NCBI RefSeq assembly: GCF_000425585.1
Contig: NZ_AUDS01000023.1
Coordinates: 1 to 64,000, forward strand
Source of the DNA: Terrimonas ferruginea DSM 30193
Lineage (GTDB): Bacteria > Bacteroidota > Bacteroidia > Chitinophagales > Chitinophagaceae
Direction of reading: 5' to 3'
DNA: 64,000 nt
Position numbers and translations under genes: made by a program
The notes under the pieces: generated by a model
Told to the model about the DNA's origin: nothing
Seen by the model: only the letters and a program-made list of their open reading frames with translations
Databases searched by the model: none
Shown: one piece after another, positions 50,511 to 59,587 of the stretch
How the letters are laid out: every line of letters starts with the position of its first letter
How positions within the stretch are numbered: position 1 is the first letter of the stretch

Positions 50511-50529
50511 AGGCATTAAACTTCCACTT

Positions 50530-50943
50530 ATGAAGTCTCTGTTCTTATCTTTCTTGACATTCCTATTTTTCTTGCTGCCCGAAAGGGCATTATCTCAGGA
50601 TTGGACACCCATCAAACTAAAGTCAAACATTTACCGGGTCCTAAGTAAAGCATCAGAATCAAGTGAATTGCAGAAAAGCGATTCATTTATCGACCACATC
50701 ATTGTAATTGACGCTCCCAATAAAATCATTAAAATATATCGCAATGGCATCGTTTCAGCGTACGATGTATTGTCGATGCCAGAAACGATTGAAAAGGAAA
50801 AAATAGTCACGTACAAATTCAAATGCCTGGATGCGGAATCCGCAGAATGCGATGCCAGCTTGGTGTTTTATGAAAAAGAACCATTTTATCTGACGATATC
50901 TTGGAAGTTGAAAACAGAAATGTTTTTTATAAAAGAGGAATGA
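50530..50943 (+). CDS. Small exported protein carried by the element
   Basis: 137 residues from ATG 50530, the first ATG giving a clean signal peptide (LFLSFLTFLFFLLPERALSQ). The mature part is beta-rich with SFIDHIIVIDAPNKIIKIYRNGIVSAYDVLSM and TYKFKCLDAESAECDASLVFYEKEPFYLTISW; two Cys in the second segment may pair. No family recognised. It lies between the nested inverted repeat and the right terminus of the mobile element. A longer frame from 50416 runs through the hairpin and is not supported. Confidence 0.7.
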   Translation: MKSLFLSFLTFLFFLLPERALSQDWTPIKLKSNIYRVLSKASESSELQKSDSFIDHIIVIDAPNKIIKIYRNGIVSAYDVLSMPETIEKEKIVTYKFKCLDAESAECDASLVFYEKEPFYLTISWKLKTEMFFIKEE

Positions 50944-51013
50944 GAAGGCTACTTTTGATTAATTAATTCCGCCAACGGGTTACTACTTATAACTTATTAC
51001 GGCTGTTGTATCC

Positions 51014-52288
51014 TCAAAAATCAGCATACAGCAAATACTTCTTCCTGATACTCTTAAACTCCTTCAACTTCGGTTCCCAGCTCTTACGGATTTCGCTTTC
51101 GGGAACATTGTCGCGGATCTGTTGCCAGAGTTCGTTGTTGCCGGCGAGTTTGTTGAAAAATGATTCTTCCATTTTGCCGGATTTGGGCAGAATGAAAAAC
51201 TTGTCTTTATCAGGAAATAATTTATAAGCTTCGATGATCCATTTGACCTGTAACTGGTCATTCACTTTTTTGGCAACTGCATCGATCGAACCGCTGAGAT
51301 CCCAGCCATAACAGACTTTCCCGTAGTGCTTCGATTTCTTTGCCCCCTCATTAGGGTTCGGTGTGAACGCATACAGGTTTTTAGGCAATGAAGGATCGCC
51401 GAATACCTGGAACGGTTTGGAAGTGCCGCGGCCTTCGCTCAACGTAGTGCCTTCAAAAAAACAAGTGGACGGATACAAATAGACGGACTGCAGGTTGGGA
51501 AGATTGGGAGAGGGTTTTACCGGCAGTTCATAACGGCTTTTATGTGTATAGTTAGCGCATTTGATGATCTGGAAATGAAAAGGCGTGTCAACGCTGTTCT
51601 TTGCGGTTTGATAATAGGCATAACGAGCATTTGCTTTTTCACTCAGCCATTTTTCTCCGGCAATCATCAGGGCATATTCCGCGATGGTCATACCATACAC
51701 AACCGGTACAGGCTGCATGCCTACGAATGATTTGTATTTGCGGTCGAGCACGGGTCCGTCGACATAGTGCCCGTTTGGATTGGGGCGGTCGAGCAGCAAC
51801 AATGGCTTGCCTGCTTCAAATGCGGCGTTCATGAATTCTTCCAGCGAAGAGATGTAGGTATAAAAGCGTACGCCCACATCCTGGATATCGAAAATAAGTA
51901 TATCGACATCTTTCATGTCGTCGGCAGAGGGGCTGCGTTTGCTGCCATACAGCGATACCACGCGGATGCCGGTTTCTTCATCCGTGTAATTGCCCACTTT
52001 TTCCCCCGCATCGGCGGTGCCGCGGAAACCATGCTCCGGCCCGAAGATCACGCGGATATCGAGACCTAATTTGCGCAGCGTATCCACCAGGTGCACATTG
52101 CCCACCGTAGTAGTCTGGTTGGCGAAAATGCCCAGGCGTTTTCCCCTGATCAACGGCAGATAAGCCTCGATACGTTCTGCGCCCGGTTTGATGGCCGCCG
52201 AAAGGGTCGAATCAGGCGGTGTAACAGATTTTCCAGAAACGTTTAACAGGCTGATACAACACGCCAAAATGCTGAGTACTAATTTCAT
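51014..52288 (-). CDS. DUF1343 / NamZ-type exo-beta-N-acetylmuramidase
   Basis: 424 residues with a signal peptide (LVLSILACCISLLNVSG). DUF1343 features: RLGIFANQTTTVGN, FGPEHGFRGTADAGE, DILIFDIQDVGVRFYTYISSL and LLDRPNPNGHYVDGP. The Bacillus subtilis member NamZ releases N-acetylmuramic acid from murein chain ends; this protein probably recycles cell-wall sugars in the periplasm. Usual partner genes (namA-like, nagZ) are not present. It ends close to the right flank of the mobile element. Confidence 0.9.
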   Translation of the reverse strand: MKLVLSILACCISLLNVSGKSVTPPDSTLSAAIKPGAERIEAYLPLIRGKRLGIFANQTTTVGNVHLVDTLRKLGLDIRVIFGPEHGFRGTADAGEKVGNYTDEETGIRVVSLYGSKRSPSADDMKDVDILIFDIQDVGVRFYTYISSLEEFMNAAFEAGKPLLLLDRPNPNGHYVDGPVLDRKYKSFVGMQPVPVVYGMTIAEYALMIAGEKWLSEKANARYAYYQTAKNSVDTPFHFQIIKCANYTHKSRYELPVKPSPNLPNLQSVYLYPSTCFFEGTTLSEGRGTSKPFQVFGDPSLPKNLYAFTPNPNEGAKKSKHYGKVCYGWDLSGSIDAVAKKVNDQLQVKWIIEAYKLFPDKDKFFILPKSGKMEESFFNKLAGNNELWQQIRDNVPESEIRKSWEPKLKEFKSIRKKYLLYADF

Positions 52289-52408
52289 GTGTTCTGTATT
52301 TACTTACAGTCAAAATTGCGAAAAAACTTATTAACGGCTTCATAAATATTTTGTCGCCCCGCCCGCGATTTTGCCCTACCTTTCAGCCCTAAAACAAATC
52401 ATTTATTT

Positions 52409-52858
52409 ATGGTAAAGAAGGGTGATAAAGTAAAGGTTCACTATCATGGCCGCCTGGAAAACGGTGAAACCTTTGATAAGTCGGAAGGTCGTGAACCGCT
52501 GGAATTCGAAGTGGGAAGTGGGATGGTGATAAAAGGCTTCGATGAAGGCGTCACCGGTATGCAGGTTGGCGAAAAAAAGACGATCCACATTCCGTTTGCG
52601 GAAGCTTACGGCCCGCAGAATCCCGATATGGTAGTAGAAATGCCGAAAGACCGTTTTCCTCCTGAAGTACAGATCGAAGTAGGTATGCCCCTTGTTATGA
52701 GCGACCAGACAGGTCAGCAATTCCAGGTGGTAGTGCAGGAGATCCGTGAAGAATCCGTGATCCTCGATGCCAACCATCCACTCGCAGGTAAAGATCTCAT
52801 CTTTGACCTCGAACTGGTGGAGATCGCCGGCGGAAGCCCACTGATCATTATGCCCTGA
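52409..52858 (+). CDS. slyD: FKBP-type prolyl isomerase, SlyD-like
   Basis: 149 residues: FKBP half-domain (KKGDKVKVHYHGRLENGETFDKSEG), inserted chaperone flap (about 65-125; EAYGPQNPDMVVEMPKDRFP) and second FKBP part (ANHPLAGKDLIFDLELVEIAGG). Cytoplasmic, as no signal peptide is seen. It lacks the His-rich metal-binding tail of E. coli SlyD. Catalyses cis-trans isomerisation at proline and aids folding. Confidence 0.9.
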   Translation: MVKKGDKVKVHYHGRLENGETFDKSEGREPLEFEVGSGMVIKGFDEGVTGMQVGEKKTIHIPFAEAYGPQNPDMVVEMPKDRFPPEVQIEVGMPLVMSDQTGQQFQVVVQEIREESVILDANHPLAGKDLIFDLELVEIAGGSPLIIMP

Positions 52859-52891
52859 TCTCTTTTTAATCTTTATAAAAAGAAAAATAGC

Positions 52892-52930
52892 ATGGCCGGG
52901 CATACCAAAAAGTTGCCTGGCCATTTTGTT
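52892..52930 (+). terminator. Terminator after slyD
   Basis: ATGGCCGGGCA / TGCCTGGCCAT with an 11-nt loop, followed by TTTTGTTTTTT. Confidence 0.85.
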
Positions 52931-52934
52931 TTTT

Positions 52935-53738
52935 ATGACAACGCTTTCAGTATATCAGTTCACACAATATAAACAGCGTTATGTTCTCGCTGTTGGCGTA
53001 GTCCTGCTGCTGCTCATCAACGTCTGTTTAGATTTTTTATTTACCTGGTTTCGCCAAAGCGCTTTCTACCTTTCCGAATCAGTGTTGTTCAGTTCCTACT
53101 GGTTATTGCTGCTGCCCGCATTGCTCTCGCTCTGTGTTTTGGTGAAAAAAACAAAAACGACTGGTGCAAAAATTCTTTTAACCGTTTCGGTATTGCTGCT
53201 GCATTTCATCGCTTATCCGGCTGTGATAGGGATGTTGTCCGGGTTGTTTTATGAACACACTTATGCTTATTGGCAAACGTTTAGTTTCGCTTTGTCCGCT
53301 TATTTTATCCAATCAGTAATTATCTACGGTGGCTGGCTGGCCGCCTTTCTTTTCCGTCATAAAAAAAATAGTCCGGCACCATCTTTCCTTCGTTCACTTA
53401 TTGTTACCGACAGCGGCAACCGCAAACAAGTCATTTCCCTGGAAGAAGTGCTTTGCTTCTCGGCCAACCCGCCTTATGTCAATATTCACCACCGCACTAA
53501 AAAATATCTTCACACCGGCACCCTGAAATCGCTCGAAGACCAGTTGGATGCCCGGCAGTTTGTCCGCATTCATAAGTCTTCTATCGTCAACATCTGTCAG
53601 GTCGTTTCCGTGCAGTCGCGCCAGAATGGAGACTACGATGCCACCCTTTCCGACGGCACCCTTGTAAGAGTGAGCCGCAATTACGCCAAAGACTTCCAGG
53701 CGTTATTCTCCAAAGGCCCTCAGCTTACCGCAGAATAA
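52935..53738 (+). CDS. LytTR-type regulator with membrane domain
   Basis: 267 residues from ATG 52935 (a TTG 9 bp earlier is unlikely). Four hydrophobic helices within 1-140 (VLAVGVVLLLLINVCLDFLF, YWLLLLPALLSLCVLV, ILLTVSVLLLHFIAYPAVIG, FIQSVIIYGGWLAAFLF), then a cytoplasmic LytTR DNA-binding domain (about 165-260; VISLEEVLCFSANPPYVNIHH, FVRIHKSSIVNICQVVSV). One-component membrane-bound regulator; signal and targets unknown. No cognate histidine kinase is adjacent. Confidence 0.88.
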   Translation: MTTLSVYQFTQYKQRYVLAVGVVLLLLINVCLDFLFTWFRQSAFYLSESVLFSSYWLLLLPALLSLCVLVKKTKTTGAKILLTVSVLLLHFIAYPAVIGMLSGLFYEHTYAYWQTFSFALSAYFIQSVIIYGGWLAAFLFRHKKNSPAPSFLRSLIVTDSGNRKQVISLEEVLCFSANPPYVNIHHRTKKYLHTGTLKSLEDQLDARQFVRIHKSSIVNICQVVSVQSRQNGDYDATLSDGTLVRVSRNYAKDFQALFSKGPQLTAE

Positions 53739-53803
53739 ACTCAGCTTGCCGTATACCATTTGCTGTCAACCGTTTGCAACGCCAGTTTTGCAGAAAAGAT
53801 TTT

Positions 53804-54997
53804 ATGATGAAGAGAATCGATTGCTGCAGCCTGCTTGCGCTGTGTTTTTTATTTTTCAGTTGCCATACCGGGTCTTCCCAAAAACAACCGCAACAGATAG
53901 TTGGTGGCGGCTGCGATGGCTGTGAATTGATGTATGCTGGAATGCCCGCTGACATTTCTTCCACCGACACCAGCGCGGGCTGGTATGAAGCCGGACAAAA
54001 ACTGATTGTGTCGGGAACCGTTTTTCAGCCGGATGGCAAAACGCCTGCGCCAGGCATTATCATTTATTATTGGCAAACAGACAACAACGGTTACTATTCA
54101 CCCAAACCAGGCATGGAAGAGAAAACAAAGCGGCACGGCCATATCCGCGGCTGGGTAAAAACAGATGGAAGCGGCAATTACACGATTAATACCATTCGCC
54201 CGGCGCCTTATCCCAACCAGGACGAGCCCGCCCATATCCATTTATCTGTTAAAGAGCCGGATATTGCCAATGAATATTATACTGATGAAATTGTTTTTGA
54301 TGACGATAAACTGCTGATCCCGACGCTCAAAAAAAGGCCACAGGAAAATCGCGGTGGCAGTGGGATCGTAAGGGTGTTGTTGAAAGACAGTATCCAGGTC
54401 GCCGAACACGACATTGTGCTGGGATTGAATATTCCCGGTTATCCGGGCAAACCAGTCACAGGCATTGTATCAGGACTTAATATCGGGGAAGACCAGCCCT
54501 CTTTTATACCTTTCCATGCCTTCGGACCCGATAAAGGGACGCAAACCTGTCCTGTTTGCAAATACGGACGTTACCACGGCATTATTTATTTTACCGGAAA
54601 TAATACAGACTGGACTGAAGTAAAAACCTGGTTGCAATTCCTGGAAAAAGAAAGCGAAAAACGGAACCGCTACCTGAAAGTGTATTTCGTATATGGCGAT
54701 GATAAGAATTACAACCAGTCGAACAGGCAGCAGTTGCTGGAAAAGTTGGGAAAAGAATTAACGATCCGCTATACAGCATTGACATTTGTGCCGTCATTTT
54801 CCGACCGGCCAACAGAGGCGTATAAGAACAGGATCAATCCCGAAGCGCGCAACACCTTTATCATTTACAAACACAGGAGTATTGTTGACAAATACATCAA
54901 CCTGCAACCAACCGCGGGAAATTTCAGGCTGATTTCCGGCGCGCTGGATAAAACACAGGGGCGGTATTTCGATCTTCCCGAGCCTGCGCATCATTGA
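53804..54997 (+). CDS. Intradiol-dioxygenase-like lipoprotein with CPVC C-terminal domain
   Basis: 397 residues from the ATG pair at 53804/53807. Lipobox in LCFLFFSC. The first half (about 30-220) follows the intradiol ring-cleavage dioxygenase fold: GTVFQPDGKTPAPGIIIYYWQTDNNGYYS, a Tyr in RPAPYP and His pair in PAHIHLSV, matching the Tyr-Tyr-His-His iron site. The C-terminal half (about 240-395) begins GPDKGTQTCPVCKYGRYHGIIYFTGN, a thioredoxin-like start with CPVC. Exported, so its substrate is unlikely to be cytoplasmic catechol. Function open. Confidence 0.8.
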   Translation: MMKRIDCCSLLALCFLFFSCHTGSSQKQPQQIVGGGCDGCELMYAGMPADISSTDTSAGWYEAGQKLIVSGTVFQPDGKTPAPGIIIYYWQTDNNGYYSPKPGMEEKTKRHGHIRGWVKTDGSGNYTINTIRPAPYPNQDEPAHIHLSVKEPDIANEYYTDEIVFDDDKLLIPTLKKRPQENRGGSGIVRVLLKDSIQVAEHDIVLGLNIPGYPGKPVTGIVSGLNIGEDQPSFIPFHAFGPDKGTQTCPVCKYGRYHGIIYFTGNNTDWTEVKTWLQFLEKESEKRNRYLKVYFVYGDDKNYNQSNRQQLLEKLGKELTIRYTALTFVPSFSDRPTEAYKNRINPEARNTFIIYKHRSIVDKYINLQPTAGNFRLISGALDKTQGRYFDLPEPAHH

Positions 54998-55092
54998 TAT
55001 CCACCCGGTTGCGCCCTGCCATTCCCGATGCCGATGTGATTATCCACACCCGTGGTTTGTACTTTAACTGTTGCAAACCATTTTCATTTCTG

Positions 55093-55100
55093 TACATTTG
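55093..55100 (+). promoter_or_regulatory. Promoter of pepT
   Basis: TACATTTG with TTG 19 nt upstream (55071-55073); the ATG follows at 55123. Confidence 0.65.
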
Positions 55101-55122
55101 ACGCCCCTAATCACTCTAATTT

Positions 55123-56379
55123 ATGGCAGACACTTATCAATATTCCGTAGCGGAACGTTTTATACGCTACGTTCAGATCGATACACAAAGTGACCCTCTT
55201 TCCGATTCGCAGCCTTCTACCGAAAAACAAAAAGACCTCAGCCGTGTGCTGGTGGAAGAATTGAAGGCCATCGGTATCGCCGATGCGGAACTGGATGAGT
55301 TCGGATACGTATACGCAACCATTCCTTCCAACAGCGACCGCAACGTTCCCGTCTTGTGCTTCTGCAGTCACGTGGATACCGCTCCCGACTGCACCGGAAA
55401 AGATGTAAAACCGATTGTGCACAAGGCATTCGATGGCCGTGATATTGTACTGCCAGATGATCCCACGCAGATCATTTCCGTCAAAGAACATCCCTATCTC
55501 CGCGATAAGGTCGGTGAAGATATCATTACCGCTTCGGGCAAAACATTGCTCGGTGCGGATAACAAAGCCGGCGTGGCCATCATCATGGACCTGGCGAATT
55601 ACCTTACCACACATCCGGAGGTCAAACACGGGACAATCCGCATTCTCTTCACGCCTGATGAAGAGATCGGCCGCGGTGTCAATAAAGTGGATATGAAAAA
55701 ACTGGGCGCCGATTTCGGTTATACACTTGACGGTGGCCCCAGAGGTGCTTATACCGATGAAACATTCAGCGCCGATGGTGTAACGGTAACGTTTCATGGC
55801 GTAAGTGCGCATCCGGGTTATGCAAAAGATAAACTTGTAAATGCGTTGAAAGTAGCAGGCACCTTTCTCGATCTGTTACCCCGCGATCATTTTTCCCCTG
55901 AAACCACGGAAGCCCGTGAAGGTTTCGTGCATCCCGTGCATTTCGATGGCATTGCGGAGAAAGCTTCGGTGCAATTCATCATCCGCGATTTTGAAACAGA
56001 CCGGTTGAAAAAACACGAGGCCCGTCTCGAAGAATTTGCCAAACAAGCTGTAGGCCGTTATCCCGGTTCAAGCTATGAATTCATCGTTACGGAACAATAC
56101 CGCAACATGAAAGAAGTAGTGGATCAGCATCCGTTGATCGGACAGAATGTGGAAGAAGCGATGAAACGCGCGAACGTGAGCTTTCACAAGGAAAGCGCAC
56201 GCGGTGGCACCGATGGCAGCCGTCTTTCATTCATGGGCCTGCCTTGTCCGGATATCTTTACGGGGGAAATGGCTTTCCACGGCAAGCACGAATACGTCAG
56301 CATCCAGGACATGCAGAAAGCCGTGGATGTGCTGTCGCAATTAGTGCAGGTGTGGGAAGAACAGGGTTCAGAAAAATAA
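55123..56379 (+). CDS. pepT: Peptidase T (tripeptidase)
   Basis: M20B zinc aminopeptidase releasing the N-terminal residue of tripeptides. 418 residues, cytoplasmic. Zinc and catalytic residues: FCSHVDTAPD (His, Asp), LLGADNKAGVAI (bridging Asp), FTPDEEIGRGV (catalytic Glu, zinc Glu), YTLDGGPRG (Asp) and the final GKHEYV (His). ARGGTDGSRLSFMG is conserved in the family. It overlaps the convergent LLM gene by 12 bp. Confidence 0.94.
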   Translation: MADTYQYSVAERFIRYVQIDTQSDPLSDSQPSTEKQKDLSRVLVEELKAIGIADAELDEFGYVYATIPSNSDRNVPVLCFCSHVDTAPDCTGKDVKPIVHKAFDGRDIVLPDDPTQIISVKEHPYLRDKVGEDIITASGKTLLGADNKAGVAIIMDLANYLTTHPEVKHGTIRILFTPDEEIGRGVNKVDMKKLGADFGYTLDGGPRGAYTDETFSADGVTVTFHGVSAHPGYAKDKLVNALKVAGTFLDLLPRDHFSPETTEAREGFVHPVHFDGIAEKASVQFIIRDFETDRLKKHEARLEEFAKQAVGRYPGSSYEFIVTEQYRNMKEVVDQHPLIGQNVEEAMKRANVSFHKESARGGTDGSRLSFMGLPCPDIFTGEMAFHGKHEYVSIQDMQKAVDVLSQLVQVWEEQGSEK

Positions 56380-57366
56380 CGAAGCAAGAATTCTGTAAGA
56401 CTCCAGCCGGTCTTCCGTGCTCTCCGCAAAAGTGGCAGCGATGATCTCTTCTACATCGAGGTTCTGCGCGAGTTGCGTTAACTGCGTTTTTACTTCATCC
56501 GGTATACCGATGATATAACGCGCTGCGTGGTAGATCAGCCGTTGTTCTTCACCCGGTGTATATTGATAATCGCGGATGTCATCGTAATCATACAACTGGT
56601 TAAAGTTTCCTTTTTCAAAACTCAGCAAACGGTAGTTGAACAAAGCGCGTGCCCGTGCAACTTTCTCTTCAGATTCGGATGTAAAAACAAAAATGCCTGC
56701 GTTGGCTGCAGGAGCTGTCAGTGTTTCGGATGGCAGGAAACGTTCGCGGTAATTGCGGATGGCTTCAGCACCGCCATAAGGATTGATGAATTGTGCATAG
56801 GAGAGGCCAATGCCAAAATGTGCGGCGATATAAGCGCTTTCACCACTTGAGGTGAGTGCCCAGATGGCCGGTGAATGTGGAATAGACGGAATAGCCATGA
56901 TTTTGCCCTGCAGGTTGGAAGGAGAGGGCGTTTCGGTGAAATAGTCCTGCACCTCATTGATCTGGGTAAGATATTCCTGCGGGTCGAAGCTGTTGGAGGG
57001 ATTAAGGCGTTGAGAGGAGGCGCGGTCGCCACCCGGCGCGCGGCCAATCCCCAGATCGATGCGCCCGGGATAAAGCGCCTCCAGCAACCGGAAATTTTCT
57101 GCCACCTTGAGCGAACTGTGATTGGGTAGCATGATGCCGCCCGAACCCAGGCGGATACGTTTCGTTTCGGCACCCAGCCGCGCCAGCAGCACTTCCGGGG
57201 CGGCTCCGGCCAACGTAGTGGTATTGTGATGTTCCGACACCCAATAACGGGTAAAACCCAATTCATCGGTCAATCTGGCCAGGGCAATGCTTTCCGCCAG
57301 GGCTTCCGTAGCGCCGGATCCTTTGCGGATCGGGGTCTGGTCCAATACACTCAACTGTAGGTTCAT
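56368..57366 (-). CDS. LLM-class flavin-dependent oxidoreductase
   Basis: 332 residues of the bacterial luciferase-like TIM-barrel family. YWVSEHHN near the start, GSGGIMLPNHSSLKVAENFRLLEALYPGRIDLGIGRAPGG in the middle (FMN-binding region) and VFTSESEEKVARARALF later. The alkanal monooxygenase-like subgroup (MsnO8 type) matches best by eye; the substrate is unknown. Reduced flavin would have to come from a separate reductase. Confidence 0.88.
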   Translation of the reverse strand: MNLQLSVLDQTPIRKGSGATEALAESIALARLTDELGFTRYWVSEHHNTTTLAGAAPEVLLARLGAETKRIRLGSGGIMLPNHSSLKVAENFRLLEALYPGRIDLGIGRAPGGDRASSQRLNPSNSFDPQEYLTQINEVQDYFTETPSPSNLQGKIMAIPSIPHSPAIWALTSSGESAYIAAHFGIGLSYAQFINPYGGAEAIRNYRERFLPSETLTAPAANAGIFVFTSESEEKVARARALFNYRLLSFEKGNFNQLYDYDDIRDYQYTPGEEQRLIYHAARYIIGIPDEVKTQLTQLAQNLDVEEIIAATFAESTEDRLESYRILASLFF

Positions 57367-57449
57367 GCCAATAAAAACAAGACAATCCGCAAAAAGTTGG
57401 CAGACGCGGAAAGGATATACTATCTTCCTTTCTTCATCGTTTGAAGTTT

Positions 57450-58565
57450 ATGCGTTTCCTTATCCAACTGGCTGTTTTTTTATTTTGTTCCGTTTGGGCC
57501 CGTGCGCAGAGCCTGTTGCTGAACGGCGGCTTTGAAGACATCAATGTATGTCCTGAATTCCGGGCGCCCTGTGCGCCGGAGGCATGGATCAGCAGCGGTA
57601 ATACCATGGCTAATTATTTTAAGGAAGCAAAAATTGCCAGGACCGGCGTTAATTGTATGGCAATTCAGGCCGGGAAGTTTGGCAAACAAGGTGAACGTAC
57701 TTTTCTCCGCACCCGTTTGCTCTGCGGGCTTCGAGCCGGCAGCAAGTACCGGCTGAGTTTCTGGGCGGGTTCTCCACATCCCATCCTGGACAATGTAGGG
57801 TTTCGCTTTTCTGCTACTGATCCGCTTTTTGACAAGAAACCACAGCAAACTTTTCAGCCCTCGGGGCTGCTGGCTGCCGTTGTGGCTGAGAAGAATTATT
57901 ACAGCGAGCAATGGTATCCCTTCCAACTGGATTATACGGCCAATGGGACCGAGGTCTATTTTTCCTTTGCTTATTATGCGCAGGAAGATTATAACGGCGA
58001 CAGAACGCATCCCCTGGAAGATCGCTACCTGATTTATTTCGATGACATTTCCTTAGTGCCATTGGACCCGGCCGAGCAGTTATGTCGCGGCTGGCAGCAG
58101 GCAAGGGAAGAAATTTATGATGAAGATGAGCGTCATCACCTGCTTGAAAAAAAGATCAAAGAAGGCAAACGCCGTCCGCCACCGCCACCCACGTTGGTGA
58201 GCACGGCCTTTGTGCGCGTTGACACACTGTTATTACCCGATATTCTTTTCGCTACGGGCAAGGCTGATTTACAATCGCAGAGTTTTCCCCTGCTTGATCA
58301 GCTGGCGGCTTCGGCAGAGGGAAAAGAGGTCGATTCAGTAGTGGTGTATGGCCATACCGATAACACGGGTACTGCCGAAGTGAACCGGCGCTTGTCGCTG
58401 GATCGCGCCAATGCTGCAGCAAACTACCTGAAAAGCAGGATGAAAAATGCAGGTCCTTTTTTCACCTATGGATTTGCCGATACACAACCTGTTGCCGATA
58501 ATGCCACACCGGAAGGCCGTCAGAAGAACAGGAGAGTAGAAATTTATCTCTATTTGCGCGAATAA
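57450..58565 (+). CDS. OmpA-family protein with N-terminal carbohydrate-binding-like domain
   Basis: 371 residues from ATG 57450 with a signal peptide (IQLAVFLFCSVWARAQ). Residues 18-205 look like a galactose-binding jelly-roll domain (LLLNGGFEDINVCPE at its start, LIYFDDISLVPLD at its end). A charged Pro-rich linker leads to a C-terminal OmpA domain (about 255-370) with VVVYGHTDNTGTAEVNRRLSLDRANAAANYL that binds peptidoglycan. Unlike the protein at 23.6 kb it has no barrel or TSP3 repeats, so it is probably periplasmic or surface-attached to the wall. Confidence 0.88.
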   Translation: MRFLIQLAVFLFCSVWARAQSLLLNGGFEDINVCPEFRAPCAPEAWISSGNTMANYFKEAKIARTGVNCMAIQAGKFGKQGERTFLRTRLLCGLRAGSKYRLSFWAGSPHPILDNVGFRFSATDPLFDKKPQQTFQPSGLLAAVVAEKNYYSEQWYPFQLDYTANGTEVYFSFAYYAQEDYNGDRTHPLEDRYLIYFDDISLVPLDPAEQLCRGWQQAREEIYDEDERHHLLEKKIKEGKRRPPPPPTLVSTAFVRVDTLLLPDILFATGKADLQSQSFPLLDQLAASAEGKEVDSVVVYGHTDNTGTAEVNRRLSLDRANAAANYLKSRMKNAGPFFTYGFADTQPVADNATPEGRQKNRRVEIYLYLRE

Positions 58566-58639
58566 CTTCCCCGCTTACATATACAGATAGGCCGGCAACT
58601 TTGCAATGCGTATCTTTAGCGCACTTAAACCAATGCTAT

Positions 58640-59587
58640 ATGGATATTGTTAATTTTCTGACCTCTTACTGGTTCGTTATTGTCCTTGTCCTGATCGTTT
58701 TCAGCGGTCTTTTTACGGTGAACCAGGGATACATCGGTGTCATCACGATGTTCGGCCGTTATCGTCGCATCGTTCGTCCCGGACTTAACTTCAAAATTCC
58801 CATTCTGGAAATAGTAGCGAAACGTGTATCGATCCAGAACCGTTCCGTGGAACTCGAATTCCAGGGCGTGACGCAGGATCAGGCAAATGTTTATTTCAAA
58901 GCGATGTTGTTGTATTCCGTGCAGAATGCGGATGAAGACACGATCAAGAAAGTGGCTTTTAAATTCGTGTCCGACCGCGATCTGATGCAGGCGCTGATCA
59001 AAACCATTGAAGGTAACGTGCGTTCTTTCGTGGCTACCAAGAAGCAGGCGGAAGTGCTGGGGCTTCGCCGCGAGATCGTTCAGTATGTAAAAATAGAAGT
59101 GGACCAGACACTCGAAGACTGGGGGTACCACCTGCAGGATCTGCAAATCAATGATATTACTTTTGACAAACTGATCCTGGATTCGATGAGTAAAGTGGTA
59201 GCCAGTAACAACCTGAAAGCCGCCGCTGAAAACGAAGGCCAGGCCTTACTGATCACCAAAACCAAACAGGCTGAAGCCGACGGTAATTCAATCAAAATAT
59301 CTGCGGAAGCGGAAAAAGAAGCGGCCCGTCTGCGTGGTCAGGGTGTGGCCCTGTTCCGCAAGGAAGTAGCAGCCGGTATGAGCGAAGCAGCCGAACAAAT
59401 GAAACAGGCCAATCTCGATACCAACGTGATCCTTTTCAGTATGTGGACGGAAGCGATCAAAAACTTCGCCGAGTATGGCAAAGGCAACGTGATCTTCCTC
59501 GATGGCAGTGCCGATGGCATGGAAAATACCATGAAACAGATCCAGGCGCTGATGGTGAAGCATGCCGGTACGAGTGACGTGAAATAG
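58640..59587 (+). CDS. SPFH/stomatin-like membrane protein
   Basis: 315 residues from ATG 58640. One N-terminal membrane helix (YWFVIVLVLIVFSGLFTVNQG), then the SPFH/band-7 domain (GVITMFGRYRRIVRPGLNFKIPI .. ) and an Ala/Glu/Lys-rich coiled coil (about 205-255, KQAEADGNSIKISAEAEKEAARLRGQG). It forms large membrane-bound oligomers that organise microdomains or regulate proteases. No NfeD or HflC partner is adjacent. Heptamer repeats start at its stop codon. Confidence 0.9.
   Translation: MDIVNFLTSYWFVIVLVLIVFSGLFTVNQGYIGVITMFGRYRRIVRPGLNFKIPILEIVAKRVSIQNRSVELEFQGVTQDQANVYFKAMLLYSVQNADEDTIKKVAFKFVSDRDLMQALIKTIEGNVRSFVATKKQAEVLGLRREIVQYVKIEVDQTLEDWGYHLQDLQINDITFDKLILDSMSKVVASNNLKAAAENEGQALLITKTKQAEADGNSIKISAEAEKEAARLRGQGVALFRKEVAAGMSEAAEQMKQANLDTNVILFSMWTEAIKNFAEYGKGNVIFLDGSADGMENTMKQIQALMVKHAGTSDVK

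Larger units (their letters stand above)
48571..50979. mobile_element. 2.4-kb element with 19-bp terminal inverted repeats
   Basis: Left end CCCGTTGGCGGAATTAATT (48571-48589) and right end AATTAATTCCGCCAACGGG (50961-50979) are perfect inverted repeats; similarity continues imperfectly to about 33 bp. TTA flanks both ends as a possible 3-bp target duplication, though the heptamer background makes this uncertain. Cargo: a 169-aa protein, an IS982-like transposase, two structured non-coding stretches and a small exported protein. Genes look more AT-rich than the neighbours. Removing it restores a continuous TACTTAC heptamer run. Confidence 0.85.
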
